Source: JAFMIT01 sp044341215
GTDB taxonomy: Bacteria; Actinomycetota; Actinomycetes; S36-B12; UBA5976
Reading direction: 5' to 3'
Length of the DNA stretch: 43,255 bases
Assembly (NCBI GenBank): GCA_044341215.1
Contig: JBIISC010000007.1
Coordinates: 1 to 43,255, forward strand
The notes beneath the pieces were generated by a model that was not told the DNA's origin, did no database searches, and worked only from the letters and a program-made list of their open reading frames with translations. The position numbers were made by a program, and so were the translations under genes. Positions 6,523 through 14,679 of this stretch are shown here, in pieces (the first letter of the stretch is position 1; each line of letters starts with the position of its first letter).

Positions 6523-7929
6523 GTGGGAAAAACTCTCGCTGAAAAAGTATGGGACGCCCATGTGGTGCATAGCGCCGAAGGCGAACCTGACTTGCTTTAT
6601 ATCGACTTGCACCTCGTTCATGAAGTAACCAGCCCGCAAGCTTTTGATGGATTGCGCAACAGTGGCCGCAAAGTTCGCCGCCCTGACTTAACTTTGATTA
6701 CTGAAGATCACAACGTTCCCACACTTGATGTTGCGAAACCAATTGCAGATCCAGTTTCTGCAGAACAAATTCGTGTGGTGCGTGCGAATGCTGATGAGTT
6801 TGGTCTTCGAATATTTTCTATTGGTGACAAAGAACAAGGCATCGTTCACGTGGTTGGTCCGCAACTTGGTTTAACGCAACCTGGCATGACAATTGTTTGC
6901 GGCGATTCACACACTTCAACACATGGTGCATTTGGTGCACTTGCATTCGGTATTGGAACATCAGAAGTTGAACATGTTTTGGCAACTCAGACTTTGCCTT
7001 TGAAGCCATTTAAAACAATGGCAATCACTGTTAATGGAAAACTTCCCGCTGATGTGACGGCAAAAGATTTGATCCTTGCAATCATTGCGAAAATCGGTAC
7101 TGGTGGTGGACAGGGCTATGTTCTTGAATACCGCGGCGAAGCGATTCGTGGGCTTTCTATGGAAGGCCGCATGACAATGTGCAACATGTCAATCGAAGCT
7201 GGCGCTCGCGCTGGAATGATCGCACCTGACGAAACTACCTTCGAATACGTCAAAGGTCGCGACCATGCACCGACTGGATCCGATTGGGATGCGGCGCTTG
7301 AATACTGGAAGACTTTGACTACAGATAGTGATGCCAAGTTCGACAACGAAGTTGTTATCGATGCAAGCACACTTGCACCGTTCGTAACTTGGGGAACCAA
7401 CCCAGGACAAGGTTTGCCATTGTCTGCTTCAGTCCCTTCTCCGAATGATGCAAAAGATGAAGTTGAGAAAGTGGCGATTGAACGCGCACTTGAATACATG
7501 GATCTAAAACCTGGTACTCCGCTCAAAGAAGTAAAAGTGGACAACGTATTTGTGGGCTCTTGCACAAATGGTCGAATCGAAGACCTCCGCGCCGCCGCAA
7601 GTGTTCTTAAAGGCAACAAAGTTGCATCAACTGTTGAAATGTGGGTGGTGCCAGGAAGTGGTCGAGTTCGCATTGAGGCAGAACTCGAAGGCTTAGACAA
7701 AATTTTCATTGAAGCTGGAGCGCAATGGCGTTTCGCCGGATGTTCTGCATGTTTGGCAATGAACCCAGACAAAATTCCGGCAGGAAAGCGCGCTGCATCT
7801 ACATCTAACAGAAACTTTGAGGGCCGCCAAGGTCCTGGCGCTCGCACGCATTTGGTTTCACCAGAAGTTGCAGCAGCTACCGCAATTCTTGGCCACCTTG
7901 CCAGCCCAGCTGATTTAGTGAATGTGTAA
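6523..7929 (+). CDS. leuC: 3-isopropylmalate dehydratase large subunit
   Basis: The 468-aa iron-sulfur subunit isomerizes 2-isopropylmalate to 3-isopropylmalate in leucine synthesis. In organisms with CimA the same enzyme often handles citramalate, which fits cimA in this window. The 4Fe-4S cysteines are visible: Cys347 in VGSCTNGR and Cys407/Cys410 in GCSACLAMNPD. Other aconitase-fold motifs are DLHLVHEVTSPQAF, ITEDHNVPT and CGDSHTSTHGAFGALAFGIGTSEVEHVLATQ (written in parts here: CGDSHTSTHGAFGAL then AFGIGTSEVEHV). The GTG start at 6523 is set by SD GGAGGAAAC. leuD follows after 9 nt. Control by the divergent IclR regulator is likely. Confidence 0.97.
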   Translation: MGKTLAEKVWDAHVVHSAEGEPDLLYIDLHLVHEVTSPQAFDGLRNSGRKVRRPDLTLITEDHNVPTLDVAKPIADPVSAEQIRVVRANADEFGLRIFSIGDKEQGIVHVVGPQLGLTQPGMTIVCGDSHTSTHGAFGALAFGIGTSEVEHVLATQTLPLKPFKTMAITVNGKLPADVTAKDLILAIIAKIGTGGGQGYVLEYRGEAIRGLSMEGRMTMCNMSIEAGARAGMIAPDETTFEYVKGRDHAPTGSDWDAALEYWKTLTTDSDAKFDNEVVIDASTLAPFVTWGTNPGQGLPLSASVPSPNDAKDEVEKVAIERALEYMDLKPGTPLKEVKVDNVFVGSCTNGRIEDLRAAASVLKGNKVASTVEMWVVPGSGRVRIEAELEGLDKIFIEAGAQWRFAGCSACLAMNPDKIPAGKRAASTSNRNFEGRQGPGARTHLVSPEVAAATAILGHLASPADLVNV

Positions 7930-7938
7930 GGAGAAACA

Positions 7939-8526
7939 ATGGATAAGTTTGTAACTCACACGGGTATTGCTGCGCCGCTTCGTCGAAGTAACGTTGATAC
8001 CGATCAAATCGTTCCGGCGGAATATTTAAAACGTGTAACTCGCTCAGGCTTTGGTGATGGTTGTTTTGCATCATGGCGCAAAGATCCAGATTTCGTTTTA
8101 AACAATCCAGGATTTACTGGCACATCTGTTTTAGTTGCTGGGCCTGATTTTGGAACTGGATCATCGCGTGAACATGCAGTTTGGGCGTTGCAAGATTACG
8201 GATTTAAAGCAGTCATCTCTTCTCGTTTTGCAGACATCTTTAAAGGTAACTCTGGAAAAGGTGGATTACTTGCAGGTGAAGTCAGTCAAGATGTAATTGA
8301 AAAGATTTGGGAAAAGTTAGAAGCCAATCCTGGTACTGAAGTCACCGTAAATCTGGAAGACCGGACCGTGACATGTGAAGACATCGTTGCTGAATTTATT
8401 ATCGATGACTATGTCCGCTGGCGGTTGATCGAAGGTTTGGATGACATCGGGCTGACCATGAAACACGTTGGCACGATTGACACTTTCGAAAAAACTCGAC
8501 CAACTTTTAAGCCAAAAGTCCAATAA
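7939..8526 (+). CDS. leuD: 3-isopropylmalate dehydratase small subunit
   Basis: The 195-aa swivelling-domain partner of LeuC completes the isomerase active site. Diagnostic motifs are APLRRSNVDTDQIVPAEYLKR near the N-terminus, FGTGSSREHAVWAL (~73-86) and ISSRFADIFKGNSGKGGLL. Length matches the family. ATG 7939 has SD GGAGAAAC (7930-7937) in the short gap after leuC, so the two subunits come from one mRNA. A weak hairpin with four T residues follows the stop. Confidence 0.97.
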   Translation: MDKFVTHTGIAAPLRRSNVDTDQIVPAEYLKRVTRSGFGDGCFASWRKDPDFVLNNPGFTGTSVLVAGPDFGTGSSREHAVWALQDYGFKAVISSRFADIFKGNSGKGGLLAGEVSQDVIEKIWEKLEANPGTEVTVNLEDRTVTCEDIVAEFIIDDYVRWRLIEGLDDIGLTMKHVGTIDTFEKTRPTFKPKVQ

Positions 8527-8530
8527 AAAT

Positions 8531-8548
8531 AGCGGTTTTGACCGTTTT
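8531..8548 (+). terminator. Weak terminator after leuD
   Basis: AGCGGT (8531-8536) pairs with ACCGTT (8541-8546, one G-T) around TTTG, followed by TT. A second hairpin, CAAAACCC (8565-8572) with GGGTTTTG (8584-8591), lies just downstream but lacks a T tract. Together they probably end the leuCD mRNA. Confidence 0.5.
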
Positions 8549-8673
8549 AATTGCGAAAACTATTCAAAACCCCATGTTTTTAAGGGTTTTGGAGTGTGTC
8601 GGTTGCGTAAACCCCTGAAAAATGCTTAGTTTTGGCTTGTGTTGATCATAAAAGATTTTCACATTCTCGAGAA

Positions 8674-9198
8674 ATGATTGGAAAAATCGTGAAGAAAAAT
8701 GATCTAGTCGCCATCATCCAGGGCGTACTTCCAGATTCAAACTCACGCCGCGACGCTGTTGCAGTTGTTGAAACTGTATTCAACGAAATTGCACGCTCAC
8801 TTTCAAAAGGTGATGCAGTACAAATCGCAGGCTTTGGTACTTTCAAAAAGAAAGTTGTTCCTGCACGTAAAGCACGTCCAGGCCGCAACCCGTTCACCGG
8901 CGAAAACATCATGTTGAAGGCAAAGCCTGCTTCATCAAAGCCAACCTTCACATCTGCAAAGGTTTTGAAGGATGTTGTTTCAGGTAGAGCAAAAGTAGCT
9001 GCGCCTGCAAAGCCAGTTGCAAAACCAGCTTCAAAGAAAGCAACCAAAAAAGCTGCTCCTAAAAAGGCTGCTAAGAAAGTTGTAAAGAAAGCTGCTAAGA
9101 AAGCTGCTCCTAAAAAGGCTGCTAAAAAAGTTGTAAAGAAGGTTGTTAAGAAAGCAGCTCCTAAGAAAGCTGCAAAGAAGACTTCACGCAAGAAGTAA
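8674..9198 (+). CDS. hup: HU-family nucleoid protein with Lys/Ala-rich tail
   Basis: Residues ~5-95 form a bacterial HU/IHF DNA-binding domain (KKNDLVAIIQGV, GDAVQIAGFGTF, the beta-arm ARKARPGRNPFTGENI). It is followed by a ~75-residue tail of Lys, Ala and Pro, the layout of actinobacterial HupB/HupS, where the tail binds DNA and compacts it. The tail is built of a 17-aa unit repeated three times. The start is uncertain: ATG 8674 (MIGKIVKKNDLV) has a CATTCT hexamer ending 7 nt upstream, like other leaderless genes here, while GTG 8689 would start at the usual HU position. A TTG 8632 start is unlikely. A strong terminator follows. Confidence 0.93.
   Translation: MIGKIVKKNDLVAIIQGVLPDSNSRRDAVAVVETVFNEIARSLSKGDAVQIAGFGTFKKKVVPARKARPGRNPFTGENIMLKAKPASSKPTFTSAKVLKDVVSGRAKVAAPAKPVAKPASKKATKKAAPKKAAKKVVKKAAKKAAPKKAAKKVVKKVVKKAAPKKAAKKTSRKK
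9049..9180 (+). repeat. 51-bp in-frame tandem repeat in the HU tail
   Basis: Copies start at 9049, 9100 and 9151 (the third partial), period 51 bp. Each encodes a unit close to KAAPKKAAKKVVKKAAK. Copies one and two are nearly identical over ~40 bp (AAAGCTGCTCCTAAAAAGG and following), so the array looks recently duplicated. Confidence 0.9.
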
Positions 9199-9214
9199 CT
9201 TCTAGCCTTTTTGA

Positions 9215-9248
9215 GAAGGTCCGTTTCAGTTCGCTGGAGCGGACCTTC
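9215..9248 (+). terminator. Strong terminator hairpin after hup
   Basis: GAAGGTCCGTTTCAG (9215-9229) pairs over 15 bp with CTGGAGCGGACCTTC (9234-9248) around a TTCG tetraloop, with two G-T pairs. Only GCTTTA follows, so the T tract is poor, but the stem is very stable and it closes the single-gene hup transcript. Confidence 0.8.
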
Positions 9249-9303
9249 GCTTTAGGTGGGAACAGCACCACAATTACCCCTTGCAACAATAGAAAGGACG
9301 GGC

Positions 9304-10020
9304 ATGAAGAAAAAATCATGGGCTTATCGCTTGATAGTCGTTATAGCCCGTCCACTAATGATGATTTTCACCCGTCGAGTTTGGGCTGGTGGCGAAAAAC
9401 TTCTAACCAAGTCCGGCATCATTATTGTTTCAAATCACACATCGAATTTCGATCCGCTGGTCTTGGCTCATTTCATAAATGACAATGGCCGGCTGCCGCA
9501 ATTCCTTGCTAAAGCTGAGGTTTTCAAATTGCCAGTAGCTGGCGCTATTTTGCGAGCTTCTGGTCAAATCCCAGTTCACCGCCGCACATCCCTTGCACCC
9601 AATGCGCTTTCGGATGCTGAGGCTGTGGTTAAAGCAGGTGGAACTGCCGTGATTTACCCAGAGGGCACACTCACATTTGATCCGAATTTATGGCCAATGA
9701 CTGGTCAATCAGGTGCGGCACGTTTAGCACTAGTTACTAAAGCGCCGCTCTTTCCAGTTGCTCAATGGGGCGCACACAAAGTTATTCCACGTTTTCGTAA
9801 AGGGCTGAAATTGATTCCGCCACAGACTTTGTATGTGACTTGTGGCGATGAGGTCGACTTGAGCGACTTGTATGACAAAGAAGTAAATGCCGAACTTTTA
9901 GCACTAGCCACCGAGCGCATCATGGACGCGCTTACCCGAGTGCTAGCAGAAATTCGCAAGGAGACCCCACCTTTGGTACGTTGGGACCGCAGAGAAGTGA
10001 ATGAAGTGGGTAATTTGTGA
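9304..10020 (+). CDS. plsC: 1-acyl-sn-glycerol-3-phosphate acyltransferase (PlsC family)
   Basis: The 238-aa membrane-associated acyltransferase makes phosphatidic acid from lysophosphatidic acid. The HX4D catalytic motif is NHTSNFD (His45, Asp50), with acceptor-binding motif YPEGTLTFD (~118-126) and an N-terminal hydrophobic segment (~8-24). I start at ATG 9304, preceded by SD AAAGGACGGG, rather than at upstream in-frame codons inside the intergenic region. The stop overlaps the GTG of gpsA by 4 nt (GTGA). PlsC next to GpsA links glycerol-3-phosphate supply with phospholipid assembly. Confidence 0.92.
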   Translation: MKKKSWAYRLIVVIARPLMMIFTRRVWAGGEKLLTKSGIIIVSNHTSNFDPLVLAHFINDNGRLPQFLAKAEVFKLPVAGAILRASGQIPVHRRTSLAPNALSDAEAVVKAGGTAVIYPEGTLTFDPNLWPMTGQSGAARLALVTKAPLFPVAQWGAHKVIPRFRKGLKLIPPQTLYVTCGDEVDLSDLYDKEVNAELLALATERIMDALTRVLAEIRKETPPLVRWDRREVNEVGNL

Positions 10021-11024
10021 AAGTCGCAGTGATGGGTAGCGGTTCTTGGGGAACCGTATTTTCCAAGGTGTCAGTTGATGCCGGCAACGAAGTTGTGCTG
10101 TGGTCGCGAAGTGCTGAGATAGCAAAATCGATAAATGAAAACCAATCGAATCCTTTTTATGTATCCGATATAGAACTGCCGAAAAAACTTAACGCAACAA
10201 CTGATCCAAACATCGCGCTGCAAGATGCAGATGTAGTTGTCATTGGACTTCCTGCCCAGGTTTATCGAGAGAACCTTTCTGAATGGAAATCTTTAATTCC
10301 AAAAGGCGCAGTAATGGTTTCGCTCGCAAAAGGTATTGAGTTTGAAAGTAATTTGCGAATGACTGAAGTTATTGCCGAAGCAACTGGAATAGCATCAGGT
10401 CAACTTGCAGTTTTATCTGGCCCAAACCTGGCTCATGAAATTGGTGAACAGCAACCGTCTGCAACCACAGTGGCTTGTATTGATGAAGAAAATGCGCAAC
10501 TAGTTCAAGAAGCTTGTGCGAATCCATATTTCCGCCCGTATTTCACGAAAGATGTTATTGGCGTTGAAATTGCTGGTTCGATGAAAAACGTAATTGCGTT
10601 AGCAAACGGAATTGCAGTTGGCTTAGGGCTTGGTGAGAACTCGCAAGCTTCGTTGATTACTCGCGGCTTACACGAGATGGCGCAACTCGGAGTTGCACTT
10701 GGTGCAGACCAGAGAACTTTCATGGGCCTAGCCGGCGCCGGCGACTTACTTGCAACTAGCCAATCACCACTTTCACGCAACCGCTCTTTCGGTGTCGCGC
10801 TTGCATCCGGCAAAACTGTTGAATCTGTTATCGCCGAAACTCGTGAAACTTGTGAAGCAGTAAAAAGTTGTTTACCGCTACTTCGCCTAGGCCAGGCTGC
10901 TGGTGTGAGTTTGCCAATCACTGCTGGGGTGGTGGGTGTTGTTCATAAGAACTTAGATCCTCAAGAACTAATTCGACGATTTATGTCACGGGCGATTAAA
11001 GCTGAATACGAAGATGAAGGCTAG
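10017..11024 (+). CDS. gpsA: Glycerol-3-phosphate dehydrogenase [NAD(P)+]
   Basis: The 335-aa cytosolic enzyme reduces dihydroxyacetone phosphate to sn-glycerol-3-phosphate for phospholipid synthesis. The N-terminal dinucleotide fold has GSGSWGTVFSKV (~7-18), and the catalytic lysine region is GSMKNVIALANGIAVGL (~188-204). LSGPNLAHEI and the C-terminal GLAGAGDLLAT are family hallmarks. The GTG start overlaps the plsC stop, so translation is coupled. The stop overlaps by 4 nt the stop of the convergent PLP-enzyme gene, leaving no room for a terminator. Confidence 0.96.
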   Translation: MKVAVMGSGSWGTVFSKVSVDAGNEVVLWSRSAEIAKSINENQSNPFYVSDIELPKKLNATTDPNIALQDADVVVIGLPAQVYRENLSEWKSLIPKGAVMVSLAKGIEFESNLRMTEVIAEATGIASGQLAVLSGPNLAHEIGEQQPSATTVACIDEENAQLVQEACANPYFRPYFTKDVIGVEIAGSMKNVIALANGIAVGLGLGENSQASLITRGLHEMAQLGVALGADQRTFMGLAGAGDLLATSQSPLSRNRSFGVALASGKTVESVIAETRETCEAVKSCLPLLRLGQAAGVSLPITAGVVGVVHKNLDPQELIRRFMSRAIKAEYEDEG

Positions 11025-12145
11025 TTTTTATACACAGATTTGAGTGCAGAATCTAAATCTGCCCAAAGGTCTTCTACTTTTTCAATTCCGACAGATGCTC
11101 TGATCAAAGTTTCAGGTGTGGCGATTGGTTCGACTGGCCATCTACGACGACGTTCGATTGTTGATTCAACTCCACCAAGACTTGTTGCATGCGCCCAGAT
11201 TTTTAGGGAATTGCAGAATCTCTCAGCTTGTTCCACATCACCTTTCAATACGAAACAAACAACTTGACCGCCACCCGATGCTTGGCTCATATGACGTTCA
11301 TGATTTTTATGGGATGCAAGCCCTGGGTAAAGCACATAATCCACTGCGGAGTGAGCTTCAAGTTTTTTAGCAAGTTCTAAAGCATTTTGTTCAGCGCGGT
11401 CGTATCGCAAACCTAAAGTGCGAATTCCGCGCAATGCAAGAAAGGTTTCTAGAGCACCTGGCAATGTGCCTTGCAAAACTCTGCGACCGCGCAGCTTTTG
11501 AGAAAGTTCTTCATCCTTTACAGTCAGTACACCGATCAATGAATCCGAATGGCCCGAAATTGATTTTGTAGCCGAGTGCATAGAAATGTCAGCACCAAGC
11601 GCCAGAGGCTGTTGGCGGACTAGCGACATAAATGTGTTGTCAATCGCCACTAATGCGTTTTGTGAATGCCCCAATTTGATTGCAGCTTTTAAATCAACTA
11701 TTTCCATTAATGGATTTGTTGGAGACTCTAGCCAAAGAAGTGCAGCTCCGGTGATTGCTTCGCGAATTTCATCTATGTCATCAATTTGAACTTCACGCAG
11801 TTGAATGCGATTTACTGCTGCTAATTCGCGCAGGCGAACTGAATTTCCTGGATAAGCATGATTAGGTGCAACCACGATTGCGTTTGCCGGCAGGAGATCA
11901 ACAACAGCATTGATAGTTGCTATGCCGGATGAGAAAACAATGCTATGTCCACCTTCAACACTTCCAATTACGGATTCAAATGCTTCAGTGAGATCAGTTC
12001 CTTCGCGGACATAACCATGGGAATTCTCACCCGCGATAAAAGTGCTAGACAGGCTAATCGGCACATTCATCGGTGCTCCTGCCACATGCGCAGGGCGGCC
12101 GAGATTTACCAGTTTGGTATCTAAGTGGAAATTTTGTTCGCTCAC
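11021..12145 (-). CDS. PLP-dependent Cys/Met metabolism enzyme (cystathionine gamma-synthase/lyase type)
   Basis: The 374-aa gamma-family aminotransferase-fold enzyme carries SSGIATINAVVDLL (PLP phosphate site), AIDNTF (Asp169) and SMHSATKSISGHSD with the PLP lysine at Lys194. Family members make or cleave cystathionine or act on O-acyl-homoserine or methionine. Residue choice alone does not tell me which. The usual YxR-x-x-NPT segment reads YVREGTDLTEAFE, a departure that may affect substrate choice. GTG 12145 has no SD; TACGCT (12157-12152) ends 7 nt upstream with TTGAAA 16 nt further, so the mRNA is probably leaderless. The gene sits on the opposite strand between gpsA and ddl, as in many actinobacteria. 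Confidence 0.88.
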   Translation of the reverse strand: MSEQNFHLDTKLVNLGRPAHVAGAPMNVPISLSSTFIAGENSHGYVREGTDLTEAFESVIGSVEGGHSIVFSSGIATINAVVDLLPANAIVVAPNHAYPGNSVRLRELAAVNRIQLREVQIDDIDEIREAITGAALLWLESPTNPLMEIVDLKAAIKLGHSQNALVAIDNTFMSLVRQQPLALGADISMHSATKSISGHSDSLIGVLTVKDEELSQKLRGRRVLQGTLPGALETFLALRGIRTLGLRYDRAEQNALELAKKLEAHSAVDYVLYPGLASHKNHERHMSQASGGGQVVCFVLKGDVEQAERFCNSLKIWAHATSLGGVESTIERRRRWPVEPIATPETLIRASVGIEKVEDLWADLDSALKSVYKN

Positions 12146-12151
12146 AGTGCG

Positions 12152-12188
12152 AGCGTAGATGAAACAAAGCCAATTTCAAGATTAGGGT
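12152..12188. promoter_or_regulatory. Divergent leaderless promoters between the PLP-enzyme gene and ddl
   Basis: The minus-strand -10 TACGCT (12157-12152) ends 7 nt before GTG 12145, with TTGAAA (12179-12174) as -35. The plus-strand -10 TAGGGT (12183-12188) ends 7 nt before GTG 12195. The whole intergenic space is only 49 bp, so the minus-strand -35 abuts the plus-strand -10 and the two promoters are likely mutually exclusive. Confidence 0.5.
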
Positions 12189-12194
12189 CTGCCT

Positions 12195-13295
12195 GTGAGT
12201 AAGCAAAAGCCAGTAGTTGCCATTGTCTTCGGCGGTACTTCAGGTGAGCACTCGATTTCCTGTCTTTCCGCTGCCAGTGTCTTGAATGCTTTAGACACTG
12301 AAAAATACGAAGTAATCGCAGTGGCCATCACCAAAAAAGGCGATTGGTACATCCATTCAACAGATCCCTCGGCCCTCCTAACTCAGAAACTTCCTGAAAT
12401 TCAGGCCGAAGGGGTTCGGGTTGTGCTTTCAAGCGATCCAACTATTCGCGGGTTTGTGGCAGTGGACGGTTCCACCTTACAAACTGCGTATCAAAACGTC
12501 GATGTAATTTTCCCAGTCCTACATGGTCCTGGTGGCGAAGACGGAACTATTCAAGGCGCGATTGAGTTGGCTGGAATTGCTTGTGTTGGAAGTGGCGTAT
12601 TTGCTAGTGCTGCATCTATGGATAAGCAACACATGAAGGCTTTGTTTGAAGTTCACAAATTACCTACAAGCAAATCAGTAACTGTTAATTCTCCTGAGTG
12701 GGAAGAAAACACGTCTAAAGCTATTGATGCAATTGCCGAACTCGGTTTTCCACTCTTTATCAAACCTGCACGCGCCGGTTCTTCACTCGGTGTGGCAAAA
12801 GTTAAGTCAAAGTCTGAAATAAAGGCAGCAGTAGTTGCCGCTCAAAAACATGACCCAAAAATTATTGCCGAAGAAGCCATTGGTGACATGCGCGAGATTG
12901 AGTGCGGAGTTTTAGTTATTGATGGAGTGCCGAAGCCATCGGTGCCAGCTGAGATTGTCGTTAAAGGAAATCACGATTTCTACGACTTTGATGCAAAGTA
13001 TTTAGATGATTCTGCAGATTTAATTGTGCCGGCAGATTTGCCAGCAGAAATTGTGAAAGAAGTCCAAGCGAAAGCGGTAAAGGCATTTATGGCACTTGGT
13101 TGCGAGGGATTTGCTCGTTGCGATTTCTTTGTGAAGTCCAATGGCGAAGTCTTGATAAACGAAATCAATACATTGCCTGGATTCACATCAATTTCAATGT
13201 TTCCGAGAATGTGGCAAGCAACTGGCCTTACCTACCCAGAAATTATCGACGTCCTGATTTCAGATGCGCTGAATCGTGGAGCGGGTTTGCGCTAA
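12195..13295 (+). CDS. ddl: D-alanine--D-alanine ligase
   Basis: The 366-aa ATP-grasp enzyme joins two D-Ala for peptidoglycan. VFGGTSGEHSISCLSA (~10-25), FPVLHGPGGEDGTIQG, the ATP-grasp lysine region FPLFIKPARAGSSLGV and the C-terminal LINEINTLPGFTSISMFP, with its metal-binding Asn/Glu, are all typical. Length is normal. The GTG start fits both the conserved N-terminus and a TAGGGT hexamer 6 nt upstream. No SD is seen. The stop codon overlaps the ATG of thiL (TAATG). Confidence 0.97.
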   Translation: MSKQKPVVAIVFGGTSGEHSISCLSAASVLNALDTEKYEVIAVAITKKGDWYIHSTDPSALLTQKLPEIQAEGVRVVLSSDPTIRGFVAVDGSTLQTAYQNVDVIFPVLHGPGGEDGTIQGAIELAGIACVGSGVFASAASMDKQHMKALFEVHKLPTSKSVTVNSPEWEENTSKAIDAIAELGFPLFIKPARAGSSLGVAKVKSKSEIKAAVVAAQKHDPKIIAEEAIGDMREIECGVLVIDGVPKPSVPAEIVVKGNHDFYDFDAKYLDDSADLIVPADLPAEIVKEVQAKAVKAFMALGCEGFARCDFFVKSNGEVLINEINTLPGFTSISMFPRMWQATGLTYPEIIDVLISDALNRGAGLR

Positions 13296-14242
13296 TGGCA
13301 TCGGTTGAACACGTCGGTGAGTTTCAACTAATTGCACAACTCGCAAAAAAGTTTTCCCAAAACAATTCGGTGATTCTCGGCAGTGGTGATGACGCTGCAG
13401 TTGTTGCAATGCCGGATGGCGACGTGGTGGTCAGCACCGATATAGCGGTAGAAAATGTGCATTTCAAAAAAGCATGGAGTTCGGCAACTGAAATTGGTCA
13501 ACGCATTGCAGCTCAAAACCTTTCAGACATTGTTGCAATGGGCGCCTATCCGACTGCGCTAACAGTTGGAATTGTGATTCCGAAATCAACTGAAGTTTCT
13601 TTCTTAGAAGGTTTGGTAGTCGGTATCGAAGAAGAATGTAAAAAAGTTGGCGCAAGTGTTGTCGGCGGTGATATGAGCATTGGTACTGAATTAGCAATTG
13701 CAATCACAGTTTTAGGCCAGCGCCGAGGTAACCCAACTGTTTTAAGAAACGGTGCGAAGGTCGGGGATGAAGTATTCGTGGCCGGCAATTTGGGGCTTTC
13801 AATCGCCGGTCTTACTTGTTTGCAAGCTGGACATGTCACGCCAAAAGAATTTGTTACAGCATTTCGAATTCCTTCACCTCCATATGAGATTGGTCCACTT
13901 GCTGCAATTGCAGGTGCAACTTCGATGATTGATGTCAGTGATGGGTTAGTGGCTGACGTAGGTCATATTGCTAAACAAAGTGGCGTCGTTATCGATCTGG
14001 ATTCCGCGGCCCTTGCGCCAAGCGCTGAAATGGTGAACGTGGCAGGCGCATTTGGCCAGGATGCTCGGATGTGGGTGCTCACTGGTGGCGAGGATCATGC
14101 GCTAGTAGCCACTTTTGCCAAGGGGGCGAATGTGCCCGAAGGGATGCGCAAGATTGGCGAAGTCACCGAATCAGGTGTGGGCCAAGTTCTAGTCGATGGC
14201 GTTGGTTTTACTCACAAATCAGGGCACGACCACTTCGCATAA
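13295..14242 (+). CDS. thiL: Thiamine-monophosphate kinase
   Basis: The 315-aa PurM/ThiL-fold enzyme phosphorylates TMP to the coenzyme TPP. GSGDDAAVVAMPDG (~29-42) and STDIAVENVHF are the ATP/metal-binding signature, and TGGEDHALVATF lies near the C-terminus. I start at ATG 13295, overlapping the ddl stop by one base (TAATG); the frame is open further upstream inside ddl but that part is not ThiL-like. In this window a thiamine riboswitch, PnuT-like transporter and kinase also occur, so ThiL may complete thiamine salvage. Confidence 0.95.
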   Translation: MASVEHVGEFQLIAQLAKKFSQNNSVILGSGDDAAVVAMPDGDVVVSTDIAVENVHFKKAWSSATEIGQRIAAQNLSDIVAMGAYPTALTVGIVIPKSTEVSFLEGLVVGIEEECKKVGASVVGGDMSIGTELAIAITVLGQRRGNPTVLRNGAKVGDEVFVAGNLGLSIAGLTCLQAGHVTPKEFVTAFRIPSPPYEIGPLAAIAGATSMIDVSDGLVADVGHIAKQSGVVIDLDSAALAPSAEMVNVAGAFGQDARMWVLTGGEDHALVATFAKGANVPEGMRKIGEVTESGVGQVLVDGVGFTHKSGHDHFA

Positions 14243-14260
14243 GCCAAAGTTCTAGGCGAT

Positions 14261-14290
14261 TTGGGAGCCGGTGCACTCTTCGGCTAATCT
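14261..14290 (+). promoter_or_regulatory. rpmB promoter
   Basis: TTGGGA (14261-14266) and TAATCT (14285-14290) are spaced 18 nt apart, giving a ~30-nt leader ahead of rpmB, whose SD (AAGGAG) is visible. Confidence 0.55.
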
Positions 14291-14325
14291 TCGCCCCCTA
14301 ATCATTCTTATAAAGGAGTTCCATC

Positions 14326-14517
14326 GTGGCTGCTAACTGCGAGGTGTGCGGTAAGGGTCCAAGCTTTGGGCATTCAATTTCGCACTCACATATCCGCAAC
14401 AAGCGTCGCTGGAATCCAAACATTCAGCGTGTACGTGCTTTAGTAAGCGGAACACCTAAGCGTGTCAACGTTTGCACTTCTTGCATCAAGGCTGGAAAAG
14501 TAACCCGCGCTAGCTAA
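14326..14517 (+). CDS. rpmB: 50S ribosomal protein L28, zinc-binding form
   Basis: The 63-aa large-subunit protein begins MAANCEVCGKGPSFG and ends KRVNVCTSCIKAGKV. The two CxxC pairs make it the zinc-ribbon (C+) form, which in many bacteria has a cysteine-free twin used under zinc limitation. GTG 14326 is set by SD AAAGGAG (14313-14319). A perfect long terminator hairpin follows, so it is a single-gene transcript. Confidence 0.97.
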   Translation: MAANCEVCGKGPSFGHSISHSHIRNKRRWNPNIQRVRALVSGTPKRVNVCTSCIKAGKVTRAS

Positions 14518-14528
14518 AACAATTCTCT

Positions 14529-14567
14529 AAAAGTGCCATCGATTTATCGGTGGCACTTTTATTTTTC
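14529..14567 (+). terminator. Terminator after rpmB
   Basis: AAAAGTGCCATCGAT (14529-14543) pairs with ATCGGTGGCACTTTT (14546-14560) over up to 15 bp (a few inner pairs must open to form the loop), followed by ATTTTTC. Confidence 0.92.
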
Positions 14568-14584
14568 TTCGCCTTCTTTATATA

Positions 14585-14675
14585 TTCTCGCTACTCATTA
14601 AACCTTCTCAAGACTCTTCATTTTCTTAATACTCAACATATTTCTCAATACTCGTCATTTTTCTGAATACTCTTA
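14585..14675 (+). repeat. Degenerate ~19-bp tandem repeat upstream of the DAK2 gene
   Basis: Five copies with consensus TTCTnAATACTCnnCATT start at 14585, 14605, 14623, 14642 and 14661 (steps 20, 18, 19, 19). Each contains an ACTC core, and most read TACTC, like the probable -10 box TACTCT (14668-14673) in the last copy. This fills nearly all the DNA between the rpmB terminator and the next gene. No spacers or palindromes, so not a CRISPR. Confidence 0.75.
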
Positions 14676-14679
14676 GAGC

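Noticed and set aside
7116..7847. A 243-aa minus-strand ORF inside leuC
   Set aside because: The leuC frame has all catalytic cysteines; the antisense frame shows no domain and no start signals.
8646..9191. A 181-aa minus-strand ORF opposite hup, rich in Phe and Ala
   Set aside because: It is the antisense of the Lys/Ala codon repeats; it has no recognisable domain, and the HU frame is clearly the coding one.
13100..13294. N-terminal extension of thiL inside ddl
   Set aside because: The extension is out-of-frame ddl sequence. ThiL proteins begin near GEFxLI, which fits ATG 13295 in the TAATG overlap.
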